From: Sphingomonas sp. R647 | GTDB lineage: Bacteria; Pseudomonadota; Alphaproteobacteria; Sphingomonadales; Sphingomonadaceae | Direction: 5' to 3' | Assembly (NCBI RefSeq): GCF_020177055.1 | Contig: NZ_JAIQXT010000010.1 | Span: 1-64,000, forward strand | DNA: 64,000 nt | Notes under the pieces: model-generated | The model's database searches: none | What the model was told of the DNA's origin: nothing | Seen by the model: the letters and a program-made list of their open reading frames with translations, nothing else | Translations under genes and position numbers: made by a program | Part shown: positions 17,223 through 26,332 of the stretch, piece by piece | Layout: each line of letters opens with the position of its first letter | How positions within the stretch are numbered: position 1 is the first letter of the stretch

Positions 17223-18968
17223 ATGTTCACCCCGGGGGACATGATGGATCGCTATCGGCTCATTCTGGTGGGGCCGTTCGGCCTGTTCACGCCGGATGGT
17301 CGACGGATCGAGATCACGAGTGCCAAGGGAATGGCGCTCATCGCACTGGTCGTCATGGCGCCAGGCGGGGTCCGCGCGCGCCGCAAGCTTGAAGCGCTGC
17401 TGTGGGGCAATCGCGGCCAGAAGCAGGCGCAGGATAGTCTGCGTCGCGAGCTGTCGAACCTGCGCAAGCTGCTCGCCGAGTATGGCGCCGAGCAACTCCT
17501 CGTGACCGAAACCAAGCGCGTCTCGGTGGCGATCGAGCGGATCGATGTTGACATCTTCGCTCTTGGCCTGGGTCATCCAGATGCGCGCGGACGGATCGCC
17601 GCCGAGCTGCTCGAAGGGCTCGACCTGCCCGATTGCGATGCGTTCGAAGACTGGCTGCGCGAAGAGCGCGAGCGCGTTCACGCAATGATCGAGCTCGACC
17701 GGCCCGTCCCGCCGGTGCCCGACGTAGCGGCAACAGAAGTCTTCGGCGGAGAGGTCCCGGGTGTCGAGGAAGCGCTTGCCGCGTCATCCCCGCGGCTGCC
17801 GCCCAAGCCGTCAGTTGCCGTTCTTCCTTTCCTGTCCACCGCGACTGCTCAGCAGGACTGGCTCGGCGCGGGTATCGCCGACGAGATCAGCGTGTCCCTG
17901 AGCTCCTTTCCGCAGCTCTTCATCGTGTCCAGCAACGGCGCGCGGATGCTGGTTGAACAGGGGGTCGAGCACGCAGCGATCGGGCAACGGCTGGGGGTGC
18001 GGTACCTGCTTGAAGGCACCGTGGTGCGCGATGGCAACCAGTTACGCGTATCGGTGGCGCTGGTCGTCGCGGCCAGTGGCGAACAGGTCTGGGCGGGATC
18101 CTTCATCGGCGATGCCGATGGCAGTTTCACGCTCCAGAACCAGATCGCTGCGCGGATCGCCCCCCAGATCTGGACCAAGGTCGATCATGCCGAGCGCCAG
18201 CGCGGCCTGCGACTGATCGGGTCGGTGTCAGGCGATTATGAGCGCTATTGGCGCGCCAATGCCCTCTCGCGCAGCTGGGACCGCGAGTCGATTGCCGAGG
18301 CAATCGCACTGGCGATGGAGCTGGTCGAGCACGATCCGACCTGTCCCTGGGCGACCTCGCTTGCCGCTTATTGCAACAGCATCGCCTGGATGCTCAATCA
18401 CAGCCCCGATCGTGAAGCGGTGCGGCGACGGGCAATCACCCATTATCAGGCGGCGATGCGGTACGGCGCCGACAATGTCGAGGCACTGGGCTATTGCGCG
18501 GGCACGCTGGTCAATATCCGCGGCGACATGGAACTTGCCGACCGCATCATTGCCAGCGCGTTGCATATCCTGCCCTCGCATCAACCTGCGCTGTTCTGGG
18601 GCGGTTGGGTTGATGTGGTTCGCGGAGAGCCGGTCCGCGCAGCCGAACGGTTCGAACTGGCACTGCGGATCAACCCGATCAGCGGTGTCCAGGGCCAGAC
18701 TTTGGCCGGCATCGGCTATACCGCCCTGCAGCAAGGTGACGCGCATACTGCGTTTCGCCTGCTTGCAGAGGCCGATCGCGCGACCCCGGGCTTTCCTCCG
18801 ACCCAGCTTGGCCTGTGTGTCGCCGCCCAACTTGTGGGTCAGACCGAACTCGCGCGCGCCTATGCCGGGCCGCTGATCGAGGGCGGCGGTCTGAACCTGA
18901 TCGGCATGCTGTGCCGCGATGCCGATCGCATCCTGTTCACGCAGGCGCTGACCACAGCGGCCGGCTAA
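17223..18968 (+). CDS. Winged-helix regulator with TolB-like and TPR domains
   Basis: Up to 581 residues. Residues 1-100 resemble the SARP/BTAD or OmpR-type winged helix (FGLFTPDGRRIEI..., GLIALVVMA..., LLWGNRG, SLRRELSNLRKLL). Residues about 190-300 match the TolB/FlgO-like segment often found in such regulators (SVAVLPFLS, GIADEISVSLSSF, VRYLLEGTVVRDGNQLRV). The rest is TPR-like helices. Architecture of this kind is known from CadC/adenylate-cyclase-like regulators of alphaproteobacteria. Start choice is uncertain: ATG at 17223, 17241 or 17244, the last with GGGGGAC just upstream. Its divergent placement suggests control of the patatin/oxidase pair. Confidence 0.75.
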   Translation: MFTPGDMMDRYRLILVGPFGLFTPDGRRIEITSAKGMALIALVVMAPGGVRARRKLEALLWGNRGQKQAQDSLRRELSNLRKLLAEYGAEQLLVTETKRVSVAIERIDVDIFALGLGHPDARGRIAAELLEGLDLPDCDAFEDWLREERERVHAMIELDRPVPPVPDVAATEVFGGEVPGVEEALAASSPRLPPKPSVAVLPFLSTATAQQDWLGAGIADEISVSLSSFPQLFIVSSNGARMLVEQGVEHAAIGQRLGVRYLLEGTVVRDGNQLRVSVALVVAASGEQVWAGSFIGDADGSFTLQNQIAARIAPQIWTKVDHAERQRGLRLIGSVSGDYERYWRANALSRSWDRESIAEAIALAMELVEHDPTCPWATSLAAYCNSIAWMLNHSPDREAVRRRAITHYQAAMRYGADNVEALGYCAGTLVNIRGDMELADRIIASALHILPSHQPALFWGGWVDVVRGEPVRAAERFELALRINPISGVQGQTLAGIGYTALQQGDAHTAFRLLAEADRATPGFPPTQLGLCVAAQLVGQTELARAYAGPLIEGGGLNLIGMLCRDADRILFTQALTTAAG

Positions 18969-19091
18969 ACGGGGTTTCACGGCGCAGCGCGCAGCGCGCT
19001 CCATTTTTCACGCTCGGCCGACGCTGGCTTCACGGGTCGCGCGCATCGCCGCGCCTATTCCAGGTCGGTCAGACCATGGAAAGGACCTGTC

Positions 19092-20030
19092 ATGCCCGAA
19101 GCCTGTGAAGTTCAAAAGGAAGCGCTGCACACCCTCGTCCAGGAGCTGGGGGATACGCTCTCGACCTCGATCAAGGCGATCAGCGATCGCTACGAGCCTG
19201 AATTCGAGCGTATCCGCGAGGATGCCCCCGATGGTGACCTCGGCGCGGTCATCGACGTCGCGATCGACGTCAAATGGGAGACCGTCACGATCGCGCTGGA
19301 CCTGCCTGAGGTGACGATGAAATTGCAGGAATGGTCGCTCGACCTTCCGCAGGTGACGATGAAGGACAAGCGGATCGTGTTCCACACCCCGTCGGTGCGC
19401 ATGGTCGCCAGAGTGATCGGCCGCTATCCCACATTCCATGGGTTGCGGATCAAGTGGAAGGACATCATCGCCCATGTGCCTGAGACCTTCATGCAGAAGC
19501 ATGAGATCGTCATGGGCATCCCCGAAGTGCGGATGGACCGCGTCTCGTTCAAGCTCGACGTCCCCGAGTTTGCGATGCGCACGCAAGAGCTCAAGTTCGA
19601 CGTCCCGCAGATCACGGTGAAGAGCGTCCGTGCCGAGGCGCGCGAGCTCAAGGAGGATGCGGAGGAGAAGGCGGACGAGATGCGCGCCGAAATCGCCGCG
19701 AAGAAGGAAGAGCTGTTCGGCGGCGGTCGTGAGCGGATCGCCGGCGCGGCGAACACCTATTTCACCTGCATGCGCACCCAGATCCAGATGAAGCGCGACG
19801 AGATCAGCGCGGCGTTCGAGCCAGGGATCGCGATGGCACGTATGGCGCTGAGCAAGCTCGAAGACGTCAAGGCCAATGCCGAAGCCGAGGCGATGCGCGA
19901 GCGGCTGGCCAATCTTCTCGCCACGCGCGATTCCGCAACGGTCCAGTTCGATGCGGCGATCCGCGAGATCATCGAACAGGAAAAAAACGTCGTCGAGGCG
20001 CTGATGCGCGGACTGCGCGGCGTCGCCTGA
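19092..20030 (+). CDS. Protein with eight 14-residue P-x-V-x-M repeats and coiled-coil tail
   Basis: 312 residues, no signal peptide or membrane span. From about residue 69 to 182 a 14-residue unit is repeated, with Pro spaced every 14 residues: LDLPEVTM (69), LDLPQVTM (83), FHTPSVRM (97), a degenerate unit, HVPETFM (128), GIPEVRM (142), DVPEFAM (156), DVPQITV (170). Alternating hydrophobic residues suggest stacked beta strands. Residues 183-312 are highly charged and helical (coiled coil). AAGGACC ribosome site before the ATG. It heads a run of three plus-strand genes. I do not recognise a family, and no function is proposed. Confidence 0.75.
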   Translation: MPEACEVQKEALHTLVQELGDTLSTSIKAISDRYEPEFERIREDAPDGDLGAVIDVAIDVKWETVTIALDLPEVTMKLQEWSLDLPQVTMKDKRIVFHTPSVRMVARVIGRYPTFHGLRIKWKDIIAHVPETFMQKHEIVMGIPEVRMDRVSFKLDVPEFAMRTQELKFDVPQITVKSVRAEARELKEDAEEKADEMRAEIAAKKEELFGGGRERIAGAANTYFTCMRTQIQMKRDEISAAFEPGIAMARMALSKLEDVKANAEAEAMRERLANLLATRDSATVQFDAAIREIIEQEKNVVEALMRGLRGVA

Positions 20031-20088
20031 CCAAAGCCGGGCGCCGCCCTGGGCTGCGCCCGGCCCCTCTCGCACGAGGAAATCTGCA

Positions 20089-20973
20089 ATGCGCTTCACG
20101 GTAACCGCGCACGGACTGTTCCTGCGCAAGGAGCCCCGGCAAGAGGCCGGCAACGAACGGGCGGTCCTGCCTGAAGGATGCACAGTCGAGGTGCATGCCC
20201 GCGAGGGCAAATGGTGCCGTGTCACCGGCACACTCGATGGCGTCTCATTCGAAGGCTGGGTGTCCGGAAAGTACCTGGCTAAGTCCGAAGACGTCATCTT
20301 TGCGACGGCGTCGCAGCTGGCGCCGGTCCATTGGCGCGCGAACAATCCCGGTTCAACCCGCGCGGGCCCGGCTTCGGCCAGCCCGATCGGCGAGTCCGGC
20401 ATGCCACGAAACGCGCCGGTATCGCGCGCCGGGCTCGACAAGGTCATCGACTGGCTCGATGTCGAGAATAGTCGGCGCTACCGCCCGGGCGGAGGGCGGA
20501 CCTATTGCAACATCTACGCCTATGACGTCGCTTATGCATCCAGCGTCTTTCTGCCTCGTGTGTGGTGGACCGACAAGGCGATCGCGGCGCTGGAAGCCGG
20601 ACAACAGGTCGCGGCGCAATATGACGTGACGATCCGCGAGATGAACGCAAATGCGATCCACAACTGGCTCCTCGACTATGGCGTACGCTTTGGCTGGAAG
20701 CGCACCCTGTCGCTGACCGAGCTCCAGGAATGCGCCAATCGCGGCGGGATTGCGACGATCTGCGCGCGGCGCAAAGACCTCGCCCGGTCAGGCCATATCG
20801 TCATTGTTGCTCCTGAAACCGCTCAGAAGAAAGCGCGTCGCGATGCCAATGGGCGCGTGACGATGCCGGTGCAGTCGCAGGCCGGCTCGGTCAACTTCGA
20901 ACGAAGCGTCCCGGCGTCAGCGTGGTGGGCGGACGCTCGGTTCAGCAGTTTCGTCCTGTTCATCCACGACTGA
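20089..20973 (+). CDS. SH3b-domain protein with possible cysteine-peptidase-like domain
   Basis: 294 residues. The N-terminal 70 residues look like a bacterial SH3 domain (GLFLRKEP, GCTVEVHAREGKWCRVTG, FEGWVSGKYLA). After a Pro/Ser/Ala linker (about 75-110) comes a domain with TYCNIYAYDVA near residue 142 and SGHIVIVAPE near 242; the order Cys then His is that of NlpC/P60 or CHAP-like peptidases, so peptidoglycan or peptide cleavage is possible but not shown. No signal peptide is seen. GAGGAAAT precedes the ATG. It lies 58 nt after the repeat-protein gene and 14 nt before the small membrane protein gene. Confidence 0.65.
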   Translation: MRFTVTAHGLFLRKEPRQEAGNERAVLPEGCTVEVHAREGKWCRVTGTLDGVSFEGWVSGKYLAKSEDVIFATASQLAPVHWRANNPGSTRAGPASASPIGESGMPRNAPVSRAGLDKVIDWLDVENSRRYRPGGGRTYCNIYAYDVAYASSVFLPRVWWTDKAIAALEAGQQVAAQYDVTIREMNANAIHNWLLDYGVRFGWKRTLSLTELQECANRGGIATICARRKDLARSGHIVIVAPETAQKKARRDANGRVTMPVQSQAGSVNFERSVPASAWWADARFSSFVLFIHD

Positions 20974-20987
20974 TCGAAGGAGCAACC

Positions 20988-21311
20988 ATGATGGCTAGTC
21001 TGGCAGATAATTTCGCCAAGGCGCTCGACGCGCGCGCTTCGGAACTCGCGTCGGCCAAGGATACCGGCACCGTGCAGGAAATCGTCGCCGATGCACAGCG
21101 AGAGGCGGTGGTGCAGAGTATCGTACCCAACACCTTTGTCTATCAGGCGACGGTGGTGGTTCTTGGGTCCAGTGTGCTCGCGGTGGTCGCGGCGCAACTA
21201 TGGATCACCCTGGTCATCGGTCCGGCGGCAATCCCGGACGGCATGATCGCGATCGGATCGGTCGCGATCGGTGCCCTTGCAGGCCTGCTGGCTCCAACCC
21301 CAGCGCGATAA
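20988..21311 (+). CDS. Small membrane protein, 107 aa
   Basis: 107 residues from the ATG at 20988 (GGAG 8 nt upstream). The first 45 residues are soluble and helical (LADNFAKALDARASELASAK); two hydrophobic segments follow (TVVVLGSSVLAVVAAQLWITLV and MIAIGSVAIGALAGLLA, each shortened here where needed), so the protein should be an inner-membrane hairpin with a cytoplasmic N-terminal helix. It starts 14 nt after the SH3 gene and is almost surely co-transcribed with it. No family recognised. Confidence 0.65.
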   Translation: MMASLADNFAKALDARASELASAKDTGTVQEIVADAQREAVVQSIVPNTFVYQATVVVLGSSVLAVVAAQLWITLVIGPAAIPDGMIAIGSVAIGALAGLLAPTPAR

Positions 21312-21695
21312 CCCGGCCCGAGCGGTGGGCCAGTCAATAAGCGGCCATATGCAGCATCATTGTCCCCCGTTCGGGGGCCATCTTTCCGTGAGCTCCCATT
21401 TCAGCATCGGAAATTCGGCATCTTGGGACCAGCGCCCCGGCATGGGCACCTCGAGCCATCGAGCGGCCTTGTAGGATGGGCTGGTCTCTCAGCGAATACC
21501 CGGCGGTACCGCAATCGCTGGCAGTAGCCAGCTTGTCCACGGCCGACACATTTAAAGCGGCCAATGGGGAATTTCTATGTGCAGCCTCTTACGGGGCAAC
21601 GGAATCAATGAACTAGCGGGCCAAACATCAAATGATCAACCAATGACTGGATTTGCGATGCCACGCCTTGGGCAAAACCATGTTATCTGAAACAG
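21312..21695. other. Intergenic region without a recognised gene
   Basis: 384 bases between the small membrane protein gene and copy B of the Cys/His protein. No supported reading frame on either strand; the right half is richer in A+T and probably holds the promoter of copy B. Confidence 0.35.
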
Positions 21696-21836
21696 ATGCG
21701 ACTATTAGACAGGATCCGCTGCATTGTGCGCGGTCATCATTGGACCCATAGCAGGTCGATGCCCGGATACATGACGTGTAAACGGTGCCGAAGCCGTCGA
21801 CCACAGAGCGACTCGTCAAACCAGCCGCGCTTCTGA
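21696..21836 (+). CDS. Small Cys/His zinc-ribbon-like protein, copy B (46 aa)
   Basis: 46 residues from the ATG at 21696 to the TGA at 21834-21836. It repeats the layout of the protein at 13555: C9, H14, H15, C28, C31, i.e. the same C-x4-HH-x12-C-x2-C spacing, and shares RGHHW, SRS, PGY and the TC.RCR ending. The tail differs (SDSSNQPRF). Conservation of spacing between two divergent copies is the main evidence that it is translated; no strong ribosome site is seen before the ATG. Function unknown. Confidence 0.6.
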   Translation: MRLLDRIRCIVRGHHWTHSRSMPGYMTCKRCRSRRPQSDSSNQPRF

Positions 21837-22065
21837 CCGGACGATACCCATGGCGCAACCATGGCTTGCCCGAGATCCGGCGGGCCAGTCGCAGTTTGTG
21901 CCAACGCACTGGACTCTCTCCGAACACCTGCCAACCGCTCCTGCAAGAACGTCAGACCTCCTGACTGTGATCCAACGTCCTTGAGGCGCCCCCTCCCCAC
22001 GTCGACCTGTCTCTACGTGGCTGGATCCCGAGCCTCATCTTGTCTGCGAAGGCGACCACATCGCA

Positions 22066-24195
22066 TCAACGGTGCGAGCCAAGCCGGTCCGGTCCCGTCT
22101 CTGCGCGCGCCGCGGCAGTCCCATCCTCAAGCTGCCACAGTCGGGGGTCCTCAAGCGGCAAGGTAAACCCGACCGCCGCGCCACCCCCCGGCCTGTTCTG
22201 CGCGAACAGGCTTCCGCCATGTGCTTCGATGATCGTGCGCGCTATGGTCAACCCGAGACCGAGCCCGCCTTCTTTTGACGTGGCGAATGGCTCAGCGAGG
22301 TTTTCGATCATTTCCTCCGGAAATCCCGGACCATGATCGATGACCATGATCCGCACCGAGCGCGCGCCGTGCTTGGTCACCTCGATCACCGGCGGGGTGT
22401 CAGAGGAACCAACCTGTGCCTCGCATGCGTTGCGCACCAGATTGAGCAGAACCTGCTGGATCTGGACACAGTCTACCCGGATATGGAACTCGACAGCCGG
22501 CTCTTTCCGCCCGATCTCAAAAGGACAGATGCGCGCTGCCATGATGATCGCGAGGGCTTCGGTTATCAGTTCATCAGTACGCACAAGCGTATGTTCGCTC
22601 TCACCGGTCATGACCAGCTTGCGCATGCGCTGAATGATCTGGCCAGCAAGCCCGATCTGCTGGCTGGCGGTCTTGAGCCGGTCAATCGCCTTGGTATCAT
22701 CGCGAGTACCCGTCCCATCGAGCGCCATCTGCGCGGAAGCGAGGTTGTTGCGCGCAGCAGTCAGCGGCTGATTGAGTTCATGCGAAATGGTGGCAGCAAG
22801 CGCATTCATCGCGCCTGTGCGGGCGAGCCGCGTCAGATCCTCCTGTAGCGCTTCCTGGCGCTTCTGGTCGGTGATGTCCTGAGTTGTGCCGTGAAAGCCG
22901 ATGATGTTGCCGTTGGTGTCCATGGTCGGCACGGCCGAGGCGAGATGGACCCGGGTCCGCCCGCTCGGGAGGCGGACCTGCATTTCCCATGTTGCAGGCT
23001 CGCCAAGCCGGGTGACGCGATCAACAGCTTCATTCAACCGCTCAACCGAGTCGGGGCGCAGCATCTCCGTGAACTCGGTCTCCATTGGACCAAGAGCCGG
23101 TTCGCGCTCGTACATGGCATATAGCTGGGGTGACCAGATGAGCTGATCGGGATTGAACTTGCGGGCCCAGTCTCCGATGCGCGCCACGCGCTGGGCTTCC
23201 TCCATGCGGGTCTTGGCCAGCGCCAGCTCTCGCGCATTGCGCTCGCGCAAGCGCAGCCCCCGCAAGAACAGGGCAGCCAGCGCCAGGACTGCAAACGAGG
23301 TGAGGCCGGCGCCCAGAATGAGGATGGTAGCGCGAACGCGTGGCACTTTGAGGGCTGCGTCTTGCAGCGTGCTGTAGCTCACGAACAGATCATAGCCGGG
23401 GACGCGGCGATAGCTGATGAGCCGAGGGCGGGGATCGATCGCGCCTCGGGACACGAAGCTGCCCTCGTCGCTGCGCTGCTGGCGCCGAAAAAGCTCACCA
23501 TGCCGCACGTCCTGATCGGACGTGACCTTGCCGTTCGACATTCGGGCGCGGATGAACCCGTCTGATCCGACCACCCACGCATTTTCGTTCGGCTTTGCGG
23601 CGCCGGTGCCAAAGACTGCGGTCAACTGGCTGGGCTCGAGCCCGATTTCGACTGTGCCGACGGATCGGCCCGCAGAATCCCGCAGATGCCGCGAAAGCCA
23701 GATTGTCGGTCGCCCCAACAGCGGGGAATCAACCGTGCGACTGACAGCAAGCTCCACACCATCTCGCACGCGTCGGCCAAGAGCGGCCGAGCGCTGCTTT
23801 TGACCACTACCGGCAAGTTCTTGCTCGATGGTCGATGCAACAAGCGCGCCGCGCGCATCAATGACCCGCAGACCCAGAAAGGTCGGGTCGCTGGCGATCG
23901 GATCGGCAGCAAGAGAAACTGGAAGATTTTTCTCTGAGTCAAACGCGCCTTTCGCCTTCAGCGAGCCTACATGCAGCGAGGCCAGCCGGGCGGTATTGAG
24001 TGTGCGATTGACATATTGCTGGAGGATCTGGGTCCGATCACGGTTTCGATCCGTGGCCCCCGCCATCGCATCGTCGCTCTCGGCGCTGACCTGTCCAATA
24101 ACAAACGACCATATCATCGCCAGCACAAACGCGGTGCCCAAGCCGACGAAGATTCGCGTTCGATCGCTCATCCATTCGCTCAGCTTCACGATCAT
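22066..24195 (-). CDS. Membrane sensor histidine kinase with PAS domain
   Basis: About 709 residues. One membrane span near 15-35, an extracytoplasmic sensor region to about 280 (Cache-like, with VIDARGALVAS), a second span near 285-310 (VLALAALFLRG), a PAS domain at about 330-450 ending in GFHGTTQDITDQK, then the kinase core: H-box ATISHELNQPLT, N-box LLNLVRNACEA, G1 DHGPGFPEEM and G2 GGLGLGLTIART. All catalytic motifs are intact. A GTG six nt after GGGG (two codons in) is an alternative start. It lies downstream of the response regulator gene on the same strand, so the two are a likely pair. Confidence 0.9.
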   Translation of the reverse strand: MIVKLSEWMSDRTRIFVGLGTAFVLAMIWSFVIGQVSAESDDAMAGATDRNRDRTQILQQYVNRTLNTARLASLHVGSLKAKGAFDSEKNLPVSLAADPIASDPTFLGLRVIDARGALVASTIEQELAGSGQKQRSAALGRRVRDGVELAVSRTVDSPLLGRPTIWLSRHLRDSAGRSVGTVEIGLEPSQLTAVFGTGAAKPNENAWVVGSDGFIRARMSNGKVTSDQDVRHGELFRRQQRSDEGSFVSRGAIDPRPRLISYRRVPGYDLFVSYSTLQDAALKVPRVRATILILGAGLTSFAVLALAALFLRGLRLRERNARELALAKTRMEEAQRVARIGDWARKFNPDQLIWSPQLYAMYEREPALGPMETEFTEMLRPDSVERLNEAVDRVTRLGEPATWEMQVRLPSGRTRVHLASAVPTMDTNGNIIGFHGTTQDITDQKRQEALQEDLTRLARTGAMNALAATISHELNQPLTAARNNLASAQMALDGTGTRDDTKAIDRLKTASQQIGLAGQIIQRMRKLVMTGESEHTLVRTDELITEALAIIMAARICPFEIGRKEPAVEFHIRVDCVQIQQVLLNLVRNACEAQVGSSDTPPVIEVTKHGARSVRIMVIDHGPGFPEEMIENLAEPFATSKEGGLGLGLTIARTIIEAHGGSLFAQNRPGGGAAVGFTLPLEDPRLWQLEDGTAAARAETGPDRLGSHR

Positions 24196-24462
24196 CCCCT
24201 GATCCGGCGGCGCTACGCCTGGCTCAACTATCGCCTCTTCTGAAATTCAGGCACATATCAACGTTCAACGATCCGAAAATCATATGCAAGCTTTGTCGCA
24301 AGGCTCGCGACCTCCGGATCAGCCCGGTGGCACCAGCGGGAGCGACGAGGACTATACTCTCCATACGCAGCTGAACATTATATCGATGGGTGCAGCGGCA
24401 CGATCGCTTCGGCCCATGTCACGAATGGGTCTTTCCGCGGCACCTTCTGCGCGACCGAACGC

Positions 24463-25176
24463 TCAGTCACAGCACCCAAGCCGATATCCTCGCCCCGGCT
24501 GGACCTCGATGAATCCGGGGCATCCAAGCGTATGCAGCTTCGACACAAGTCCCAGGGCGCGTTCGTCGATGACCGTCGCCGAGGCTTTAGTGCCCCATTG
24601 CCCGAGATAGTCGGCGATCACCCCGCTGGAAAAGAACCTCGCCGGAAAAGAGGCCAGCAGGCACAGCAGTTTGAACTCAGGCGCAGTCACGGGGAGCGCC
24701 GTCGCGCCAAACCGTGCTTCCCAATTGTTCGCATCAAGCGTCAATCGCCCAATGGAAAATCCTGCCGGACAAAGCACCGCAGCTTGCGGCGTACCCGGGC
24801 GACGCAGAAGTCCCTGTATCCTTGCCGCGACGTCGTACGCACATACGGGCCTCTTGAGGACATCGTCCCAGCGACGCCGGCACGCAATCATTGCGTCATC
24901 CGGATTTGCTGGCGAGGCAAGGGCGAGAATGCGAATTCGACGCGCCTGTTCCCTGTACTTGTCGACCATCCGCGCAAGCTCGGCTTGCGACCAGCCCGGA
25001 ACATCCAGATCCAGCACGAGAAGGTCGGGCGGGCGCGAGGCGACACGTTCGAGCATCTCGACACCATTGCTTGTCTGGTCGCACGTACCCGCAAAAGCCC
25101 TGACCAGACACGCCAGCTGGTCGAGGAGCTTCGGATCGCTGTCAGCGATCAGAATGTCATAACGCCGCGAATACAT
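24463..25176 (-). CDS. OmpR-like response regulator
   Basis: 237 residues. Receiver domain at 1-120: acidic pocket D11/D13 (IADSD), phospho-acceptor Asp56 in VLDLDVPG, and KRP near residue 108. A winged-helix DNA-binding domain follows at about 140-235 (LTLDANNWEARFG, LPVTAPEFKLLCLLA, GYRL). The conserved Thr/Ser after the fourth strand is LALAS, so phosphorylation is plausible. No clear ribosome site before the ATG. It precedes the histidine kinase gene (268-nt gap) on the same strand. Confidence 0.85.
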   Translation of the reverse strand: MYSRRYDILIADSDPKLLDQLACLVRAFAGTCDQTSNGVEMLERVASRPPDLLVLDLDVPGWSQAELARMVDKYREQARRIRILALASPANPDDAMIACRRRWDDVLKRPVCAYDVAARIQGLLRRPGTPQAAVLCPAGFSIGRLTLDANNWEARFGATALPVTAPEFKLLCLLASFPARFFSSGVIADYLGQWGTKASATVIDERALGLVSKLHTLGCPGFIEVQPGRGYRLGCCD

Positions 25177-25429
25177 GGAGTTGGTCTAGCCCATATCCCG
25201 GTCGGACTGCATGGACGCGCAAGGCCGAGACGAATGCCATGCGCAGTTCGCAAGCGTACGTCGAGGGCTACATTGGCGGAACCGTGCCAGGACGTCGCTT
25301 GTCGGTCTGCAAACACGCGCGACGGCGGTTGCCATGGCGGCAAGCCGCAAAAGCGGCTCGCCTGGCAGTCAGATCCGACCAAATATCCACCCACTTTTCC
25401 GATGCCGATCAGAAACGCTCAAGGCCCGG

Positions 25430-26332
25430 TCACGAGGGAGCCGCGTTCGGATTATCCGGCGTGGAGGGATCGGGCACGGACCCGGCGAGAGGCAGGGGGG
25501 CCGGTGGTTGATGCTTGCGCTCGTTCCAGAGAAAATGCTGCGCAAAGCGCACATCGGGCAGCGCAAGCCGGTCGAGCGCCTTGCGAAACGTTCCGTAGCC
25601 GAACCAGTCGCTGGATTTTGCCCCAGGGAGTTCACGCAGGATCTCGCTGGACAGGGACGAAAGGTTGAGCGGGGCGGATGCCGCACCATAGCGGCGACGC
25701 ACCAGCGCTGCGAACATCTGCGCATCCGCAGAGGCTGTTTCCTGCGCTATGGCCATCCCGGCCAGCAATGGCTCAGGCAACTCACGCCCCCGCGCACCCA
25801 GCAAGGTGCCGATGCGGTCAAACCCCAGGGCCGCGTCAGCGACGGCTGCATAGGCTGACGAGAGACGGCCCGGCGCAACGATGACTGTCCTGCAATCCTC
25901 GGCGCGCAATCGATACAGCAGGGGCGTGAAGTCAGAATCGCCCGAGACGAAGACAAACTCTCCGACAGGGTTTCGATGGCCGAGCATGTCCAGAGCGTCG
26001 ATGACGATGCGTATATCGGCGGCATTTTTCGCGCCGCGGGTGAGCGTGGGACAGTCCACAACTTCGAACCCTGCCTTCACGAAATCGCCGCGAAACCTGT
26101 AGAACCAGATCCGGTCATTCTGCTCGCCCGGCGCGCTCACCCACCCGGAGGGGTTCATGTAGCAGCGCGCGACCCGCCATCGCCGGCTTCCATCGGGCGC
26201 GTCCATCGCGCCCAGACCCGTCAGCCACGTTGCCGGGTCAGACGCAAAGCGGATCGCGAGCCCACCATCGATCGCCCACAAGGCAGAAAACACATTGTCA
26301 AAATCCACGAAGATCGCGCTTCCATCGTGCAT
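25430..26332 (-). CDS. NYN-domain protein (PIN-like nuclease fold) with C-terminal helical domain
   Basis: 300 residues from the ATG at 26332, which has AGGAG 9 nt upstream; the ATG at 26341 touches that site. The N-terminal half is a NYN domain: FVDFDNV near the start, KNAADIRIVIDALD around 100 and VSGDSDFTPL around 130 supply the acidic residues of a PIN-like metal site, so RNA cleavage is likely. The C-terminal part (about 195-270: FAALVRRRYG, SEILRELPG, FGYGTFRKALDRL) resembles an OST-HTH/LOTUS domain, a common RNA-binding partner of NYN. Proline-rich tail. Stands alone on its strand. Confidence 0.8.
   Translation of the reverse strand: MHDGSAIFVDFDNVFSALWAIDGGLAIRFASDPATWLTGLGAMDAPDGSRRWRVARCYMNPSGWVSAPGEQNDRIWFYRFRGDFVKAGFEVVDCPTLTRGAKNAADIRIVIDALDMLGHRNPVGEFVFVSGDSDFTPLLYRLRAEDCRTVIVAPGRLSSAYAAVADAALGFDRIGTLLGARGRELPEPLLAGMAIAQETASADAQMFAALVRRRYGAASAPLNLSSLSSEILRELPGAKSSDWFGYGTFRKALDRLALPDVRFAQHFLWNERKHQPPAPLPLAGSVPDPSTPDNPNAAPS

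Noticed and set aside
17130..17681. Long minus-strand open frame opposite the winged-helix regulator
   Set aside because: It is the mirror of a clearly coding plus-strand gene with domain content; the frame is open because of high G+C.
19008..20447. 479-codon minus-strand open frame
   Set aside because: Antisense to the 14-residue repeat protein, whose periodic pattern proves the plus-strand frame.
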